From JAOUEA01 sp963790335 (GTDB lineage: Bacteria; Actinomycetota; UBA4738; HRBIN12): a stretch of DNA of 64,000 bases. The notes beneath the pieces were generated by a model that was not told the origin of the DNA, searched no databases, and was given only the letters and a program-made list of their open reading frames with translations. Below are positions 60,001-64,000 of the stretch, in pieces. The position numbers were made by a program, and so were the translations under genes. Numbering within the stretch: the first letter of the stretch is position 1; each line of letters opens with the position of its first letter. Location: NCBI GenBank assembly GCA_963790335.1, contig CAWBOB010000002.1, positions 248,001 through 312,000 on the forward strand, written 5' to 3'.

Positions 60001-60741
60001 CTACCGCCCGGGAACACCCTCGGCGGCGAGCGCCTGGATCTCCTCGCGGTCGAGCAGGCGGAGCTCGCCGGGAGCGAGGCCCTCGAGACCGACCGGTCCC
60101 ACGCGCAGGCGCACGAGCCGTGTGACGGGCAGGCCCACCGCCGCGAGGAGACGGCGCACCTCGCGCTTGCGGCCCTCGGTCATGACCAACCGGATCGCTC
60201 CCCGCCCCGCAGATGAACCGACGACGCGCGCCCTCACCGCGTGCGCCGGTCCATCTTCCAGGTCGACGCCCGAGCGCACCCGGGCGAGCTGCTTCGCCGT
60301 GGGATGGCCGTCGACCTCGGCGAGGTACTCCTTCTCGACGCCGTGACTCGGGTGCATCAGCCGGTTCGCGAGCGCTCCGTCGTTCGTGAGCAGCAACAGC
60401 CCTTCGGAATCGCGATCGAGCCGGCCTACCGGGAAGACCCGCGGCCCCTCGGTCGGAAGGAGATGCTGGATGTCGAGCCGCCCCTGCGGATCGCGCATCG
60501 TGGTGACGACCCCTGCGGGCTTGTGCAGCGCGTAGTACCGAAGGCTCGGGTCGAGGTCGACCTCGACGCCGTCGACCGTCACGGTCGAGCGCCCGAGCTC
60601 GACCTTGTCGCCGATGGTGGCGATCGCGCCGTCGAGGGTCACCCTCGCATCGACGATCAGCTGCTCGCAGGCACGCCTCGAACCGAACCCTGCCCGCGCG
60701 AGCGCCTTCTGCAACCGTTCCTCGGTCACGGCCGCGGTCAC
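60001..60741 (-). CDS. rluB: Pseudouridine synthase RluB/RsuA family
   Basis: 246 residues from GTG 60741: S4 RNA-binding domain (RLQKALARAGFGSRRACEQLI) and the synthase domain with VGRLDRDSEGLLLLTNDG (catalytic Asp in GRLDxxxxGL) and EGRKREVRRLLAAVG. It modifies a uridine in 23S rRNA. GTGA overlap with scpB. Confidence 0.95.
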   Translation of the reverse strand: MTAAVTEERLQKALARAGFGSRRACEQLIVDARVTLDGAIATIGDKVELGRSTVTVDGVEVDLDPSLRYYALHKPAGVVTTMRDPQGRLDIQHLLPTEGPRVFPVGRLDRDSEGLLLLTNDGALANRLMHPSHGVEKEYLAEVDGHPTAKQLARVRSGVDLEDGPAHAVRARVVGSSAGRGAIRLVMTEGRKREVRRLLAAVGLPVTRLVRLRVGPVGLEGLAPGELRLLDREEIQALAAEGVPGR

Positions 60742-61328
60742 TCCTCGGGGTCGGTCGCGGGTCGTTCGGCCGTCTGCGCGCCGTCGGCTGGCTGGTCGGC
60801 ATCGGTCACGGGGTCCAGCAGCGGCGCCAGCGATGGGAGCGACGCCAAGGATGGGAGTCCGAGCCGCTCGAGGAAACCCGGCGTGGTGGCGTAGAGCACG
60901 GGGCGTCCCGGCGCCTCCTCGCGTCCGGATTCCTCGATGAGGCCGCGATCGGCGAGCGCCCGAAGCACTCCGTCGGAGTTGACCCCGCGGATGCCGCTCA
61001 CCTGATGCCGCGTGACCGGCTGCTTGTAGGCGACGATGGACAGGGTCTCGAGCGCAGCCTTCGTGAGCCGCGACTGTCTCGAGGACAGGACGAACTGCTC
61101 CACGACCGGGGCCGTGTCGGGATGCGTGTAGAGCCGCCACCCTCCAGCCACGTTGCGCAGCACCAGCCCCGATCTCCGGTCGTCGAGGTCGCGCTGCAGG
61201 CGATCACAGAGCGCTTCGGCGGTTCTGCGGTCGACCTCGAGCGCCTGGGCGAGCACCGAGGGAGCGAGGGGCTCGTCGGAGACGAAGAACAACGCCTCGA
61301 GCGTGCGGATCGCGTCGTCGTCGCTCAC
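60738..61328 (-). CDS. scpB: Segregation and condensation protein B (ScpB)
   Basis: 196 residues with two winged-helix domains: ALFFVSDEPLAPSVLAQALEV and LETLSIVAYKQPVTRHQVSGIRGVNSDGVLRAL. ScpB dimers bind ScpA and SMC to form the bacterial condensin. The C-terminal tail (60738-60850) is low-complexity and acidic, as is common. Confidence 0.95.
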   Translation of the reverse strand: MSDDDAIRTLEALFFVSDEPLAPSVLAQALEVDRRTAEALCDRLQRDLDDRRSGLVLRNVAGGWRLYTHPDTAPVVEQFVLSSRQSRLTKAALETLSIVAYKQPVTRHQVSGIRGVNSDGVLRALADRGLIEESGREEAPGRPVLYATTPGFLERLGLPSLASLPSLAPLLDPVTDADQPADGAQTAERPATDPEE

Positions 61329-61335
61329 GGCAGGC

Positions 61336-62070
61336 TCATGCTCGCCATGCGACCTCGATGTCGCCGAACGTGGCCGCCTGGGTCAGCTCGACCTTCCCTT
61401 CACGGTAGAGCTCGAGGATCGCCAGGAACCGCACGACGACGTGGATGCGTTCGTCACAGTCGGCGACCAATTCGCGGAAGGTCGCTCCCGCGCCGACCAT
61501 GGAGATCCGGTCTTCGAGGGTCGTCATGGCATCGGCGACCGTGTATCGGACCGGGGTCACGTGGGAAAGGTCGAGGGTGGGAGGCGGGCGCAGCAGGGCT
61601 GCGGCGAGGGCCGCGAGCTGCCGAGGCTGCAGGTGCTGCATCGGATCCGGGTAGAGGTGGGCGTGTTCGGGCCCCGGGCCGACGTCACGCGCGAAGAACC
61701 CCGCTTCGTCCTCGAGACGGCGGGCGATCTCCACCGCCACGCGGCGGAAGGCCGCGAGCTCCAACGATCGCGCGTACGCGATGTCGGGCGAACGCTCGAG
61801 CAGGTCGTCGTCATCGAGGTCGGTTCGCTTCGGGGTCAGCCGCGACACCTTCAGCTCGAGGAGCACCGCGCAGATGGCGAGGAACCACGTCGCTTCCTCG
61901 ATGTTCCAGCGCTCGGCGTGCCGCGAGTGCTCGACGTAGCTGTCGGTGACCGACGCCACGGCGATGTCGCAGACGTCGACCTTCTGCTCGAGGATCAGGT
62001 CGGCGAGCAGCCGGAACGGGCCGGTGAACACCGGCAGCTCGACCGCGAACTCGCCGGCGGTGGCGCTCAC
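61336..62070 (-). CDS. scpA: Segregation and condensation protein A (ScpA)
   Basis: 244 residues: ELPVFTGPFRLLADLILEQKVDVCDIAVASVTDSY is the SMC-binding N-terminal signature; the C-terminal winged helix includes FLAILELYREGKVELTQAATFGDI. ScpA is the kleisin that bridges SMC heads. Its ATG overlaps the trpS stop by four bases. Confidence 0.95.
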   Translation of the reverse strand: MSATAGEFAVELPVFTGPFRLLADLILEQKVDVCDIAVASVTDSYVEHSRHAERWNIEEATWFLAICAVLLELKVSRLTPKRTDLDDDDLLERSPDIAYARSLELAAFRRVAVEIARRLEDEAGFFARDVGPGPEHAHLYPDPMQHLQPRQLAALAAALLRPPPTLDLSHVTPVRYTVADAMTTLEDRISMVGAGATFRELVADCDERIHVVVRFLAILELYREGKVELTQAATFGDIEVAWRA

Positions 62071-63152
62071 GACAGATGCATCGCCTTGCGCACCGCGCCG
62101 AGCGTGGCGCTCGCGACGGGCCTGGCCCGCTCGGCGCCCTCGGCGAGCACCCGGTCGACGAGGCCGGGATCGTCGGCGAGCTCCGCCCTGCGCTCGCGGT
62201 ACGGACGGAACCGCTCGATGAGGTGGTCTGCGAGCAGCGTTTTACAGTCGACGCATCCGAGCGACCCCGAGCGGCAGCCGGCCTCGACCTCACCGACGCG
62301 CTCGGGCGAGAAGCGGCGATGGAGCGCGAAGACCGGGCAGATCTCGGGACGACCGGGGTCGCCCCGGCGTACCTTCTGCGGATCGGTCACGAACGACCGC
62401 ACGCTGGCGCGGATCGCGTCGGGCTCGTCGCGTACCCAGATCGCGTTGTCGAGCGACTTCGACATCTTCCTGCCGTCGGACCCAGGGATCAGCGGAGTCT
62501 CGGACAGCAGCGGCTGGGGTTCGACCAGGACGTCGCCGTAGAGGCGGTTGAACCGGCGCACGATCTCGCGACTGATCTCGAGGTGCGCGACCTGATCCTC
62601 ACCCACCGGCACCAACTCGCCGCCGACGATCGTGATGTCGACGGTCTGGAGCACCGGGTAGCCGAGCAGCCCGAAGTTCGCGATGTCACGCTCGGCGTGG
62701 TCGCGCAGCCGCTCCTTGAACGAGGGCACCCGCTCGAGCCACCCGAGCGGGGTGATCATGCCGAGCAGCAGGGCCATCTCGGCTACCTCGGGGATGTCGG
62801 ACTGGCGGTAGATCGTGGCTCGACCGGGATCGATGCCGGCCGCGAGCCAGTCGAGCGTGAGTTCACGCGTGAAGCCGGGCAGCTCGTCGGTGCGGTCGTA
62901 GTGCGTGGTCAGCATGTGCCAGTCGGCGATGAAGAAGAAGCACTCGCGCGCCGGATCCTCCTGCAGGGCGAGCATGTTCTCGATGTTGCCGGCCCAATGC
63001 CCGACGTGCAGCGGTCCCGTCGGGCGGTAGCCGGTCAGCACGCGCGATCGCGCACCGGACGTCGTCGGAGAGGAGCCGTGCTGGTCGATGGAGGCGATGA
63101 TAGCGCGGGGTCGAGAGGGCCACGGGAGATCGAACGGGCGTTGCCCGAGCAC
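62067..63152 (-). CDS. trpS: Tryptophanyl-tRNA synthetase
   Basis: Class I synthetase with GPLHVGHWAGN (HIGH), GEDQVAHLEISREIVRRFN and GRKMSKSLDN (KMSKS). From ATG 63152 it has 361 residues, longer at the N-terminus than usual. A strong -10 (TATCAT at 63102-63097) lies inside that extension, so the natural protein may begin later, for example at GTG 63041 (324 residues) or at an ATC near 63089. It has a CxxC element (GCVDCKTLL) seen in some members. Confidence 0.94.
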   Translation of the reverse strand: MLGQRPFDLPWPSRPRAIIASIDQHGSSPTTSGARSRVLTGYRPTGPLHVGHWAGNIENMLALQEDPARECFFFIADWHMLTTHYDRTDELPGFTRELTLDWLAAGIDPGRATIYRQSDIPEVAEMALLLGMITPLGWLERVPSFKERLRDHAERDIANFGLLGYPVLQTVDITIVGGELVPVGEDQVAHLEISREIVRRFNRLYGDVLVEPQPLLSETPLIPGSDGRKMSKSLDNAIWVRDEPDAIRASVRSFVTDPQKVRRGDPGRPEICPVFALHRRFSPERVGEVEAGCRSGSLGCVDCKTLLADHLIERFRPYRERRAELADDPGLVDRVLAEGAERARPVASATLGAVRKAMHLS

Positions 63153-63185
63153 TGGTCGAGCTGCACGATCGACCCGCGCGGGGCA

Positions 63186-63860
63186 TCAACCCGGGAACGA
63201 CATCAACCGCTGGCAGTCGACGCCGGTCGCCGCGTTGCAGATCGCGCCGGTGAGGGTCGTGAGGAACCCGAGGATCAGGGTCGAGAAGACGAACAGTGCC
63301 ACGAGCACGAACAGCGGCAGGTACTTGTCGGCGTTGCGGTACACCTCACGCGGGTGCGGGGGCAGCAGCAGGCCCACGATGCGGGCCCCGTCGAGACCCG
63401 GGATGGGCAGCAGGTGGAAGACGACGAGTGCTGCGTTCGTGAACGCGAACACCACGGCCACCCGGTACACCTCGAGCGGCAGGCCGGCGATGCGCGCCAC
63501 CAGGCCGGCGAGGAAGGCGAGTGCGAGGTTCGCGACGGGACCGGCGAGCGAGACGAGCACGAGGTCCCGGGTCCGGCGCAGGTAGCTCGGATCGACCGGC
63601 GCAGGCTTCGCGTAGGCGGCGGGGATCACGAGGACCTGCACCGACCAGAGGATCGCGATCAGCACGGGCACGAGCCCACTCCCGAACGGCTCGAACCAGG
63701 CCTTCGGGTTGACCGTCAGCCGGCCCCACAGGCGTGGGGTCGGATCGTGCATCCTGGATGCGGCCCACGCCCTGGCGAGCTCCCTCGCTGCGAGCCCGAT
63801 CGCGAGGGAGACCAGCATGAACACGGCGAGTCGGAACCCCAGCCCGGTGAAGTTGCCCAT
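63186..63860 (-). CDS. Site-2 protease (M50) family protein lacking the HExxH histidines
   Basis: 224 residues, with four to six membrane helices. PTPRLWGRLTVNPKAWFEPFGS, VSLAGPVANLALAF and HLLPIPGLDGARIVG are M50 signatures, including the aspartate of LDG. The zinc motif HExxH is ARELAR here: residues 26 and 30 are arginine, while Glu27 is kept. The first helix thus cannot bind zinc in the normal way. A non-proteolytic, regulatory role is likely, comparable to inactive members of other protease families. Confidence 0.82.
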   Translation of the reverse strand: MGNFTGLGFRLAVFMLVSLAIGLAARELARAWAASRMHDPTPRLWGRLTVNPKAWFEPFGSGLVPVLIAILWSVQVLVIPAAYAKPAPVDPSYLRRTRDLVLVSLAGPVANLALAFLAGLVARIAGLPLEVYRVAVVFAFTNAALVVFHLLPIPGLDGARIVGLLLPPHPREVYRNADKYLPLFVLVALFVFSTLILGFLTTLTGAICNAATGVDCQRLMSFPG

Positions 63861-63872
63861 GCCCTCCGCTCC

Positions 63873-64000
63873 TCATTCCAACCAGGTGTGCACGAGTGGC
63901 GGGGGGTCGACCTCCCCGTCGCGCAGCACGATCGCATCGAGCACCCGGTCGACGGCCCGGCGGGCAGCGTCGTCGTCGCGCGCGTGCACCTCGCCGATCG
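63873..64000 (-). CDS. Pyrimidine-nucleoside (thymidine) phosphorylase, C-terminal end (partial)
   Basis: The last 42 residues of a gene that begins outside the window: IGEVHARDDDAARRAVDRVL ... PPPLVHTWLE and a TGA at 63875-63873. The IGxVHARDxxxAxxAxxxV pattern and the PLV ending match the C-terminal domain of thymidine/pyrimidine-nucleoside phosphorylases. The assignment rests on a short fragment. Confidence 0.55.
   Translation of the reverse strand, partial: IGEVHARDDDAARRAVDRVLDAIVLRDGEVDPPPLVHTWLE

Overview
This window is chromosomal DNA of a high-GC actinobacterium. The strongest evidence is a complete Pup-proteasome locus: ATPase ring Mpa/ARC, Dop, Pup, PrcB, PrcA, PafA, PafB and PafC. 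It is followed by tatA, tatC, helY and an M24 peptidase in the same order as pafA-pafB-pafC-tatA-tatC-helY-pepE of Mycobacterium tuberculosis. A GarA/FtsR-type block, a DUF4193 protein and a fused Lnt-Ppm protein point the same way. Glycine decarboxylase split into two subunits and an AroH-type chorismate mutase suggest a deep-branching, probably uncultured actinobacterial lineage, but the class cannot be fixed from this window.

Layout. 1-3.7 kb: 3' part of a peptide/nickel-type ABC importer operon. 3.7-8.4 kb: secG, tRNA-Leu(GAG), secreted and membrane proteins, and an ABC-F ATPase. 8.5-14.5 kb: an amidohydrolase, then a Rieske oxygenase and two tandem DmdA/GcvT-like demethylase paralogues that share an operator-like motif TTGAA-N6-TTCAA. 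14.6-16.6 kb: an HtrA-like lipoprotein protease and tRNA m1A58 methyltransferase. 16.7-25.8 kb: proteasome and pupylation genes. 26-35 kb: zinc-ribbon protein, Tat translocase, two diacylglycerol-kinase-like proteins, an alpha/beta hydrolase, HelY and an M24 peptidase. 35-39.6 kb, minus strand: cysS, an unusual FtsH-like membrane AAA protease and a lipoprotein. 39.6-45.5 kb: an Lrp regulator, a compact stand-alone reverse transcriptase, a second amidohydrolase, a 330-bp intergenic region with strong RNA-like inverted repeats, DUF4193 and Lnt-Ppm. 45.6-54.3 kb, mostly minus: gcvPB-gcvPA, a PD-(D/E)XK-like protein, two MerR regulators, CAP protein, DUF151, hpt, D-Ala-D-Ala carboxypeptidase, FHA protein and gcvH. 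54.4-64 kb, minus: pgsA, tRNA-Pro(GGG), der, cmk, aroA, tyrA, aroH, rluB, scpB, scpA, trpS, a degenerate site-2-protease homologue and the end of a pyrimidine-nucleoside phosphorylase gene.

Two themes run through the window. First, many genes lack a Shine-Dalgarno sequence and instead have a -10 hexamer of the TANNNT type 6-8 nt before the start codon, which indicates leaderless transcripts. Second, several otherwise conserved genes (htrA-like, trmI, pafC, a lipid kinase, a hydrolase, helY, cysS and the 5' ends of aroA and tyrA) are split by one or more frameshifts. Because these are mostly housekeeping genes, and one shift lies in a G5 run, consensus sequencing errors are more likely than true decay.

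The best candidates for something undescribed are the 244-residue reverse transcriptase at 40.3-41.0 kb, the putative structured RNA at about 42.61-42.75 kb with its own promoter, the operator-linked Rieske/DmdA-like demethylation module, and the FtsH-like protease with two insertions in its AAA core.
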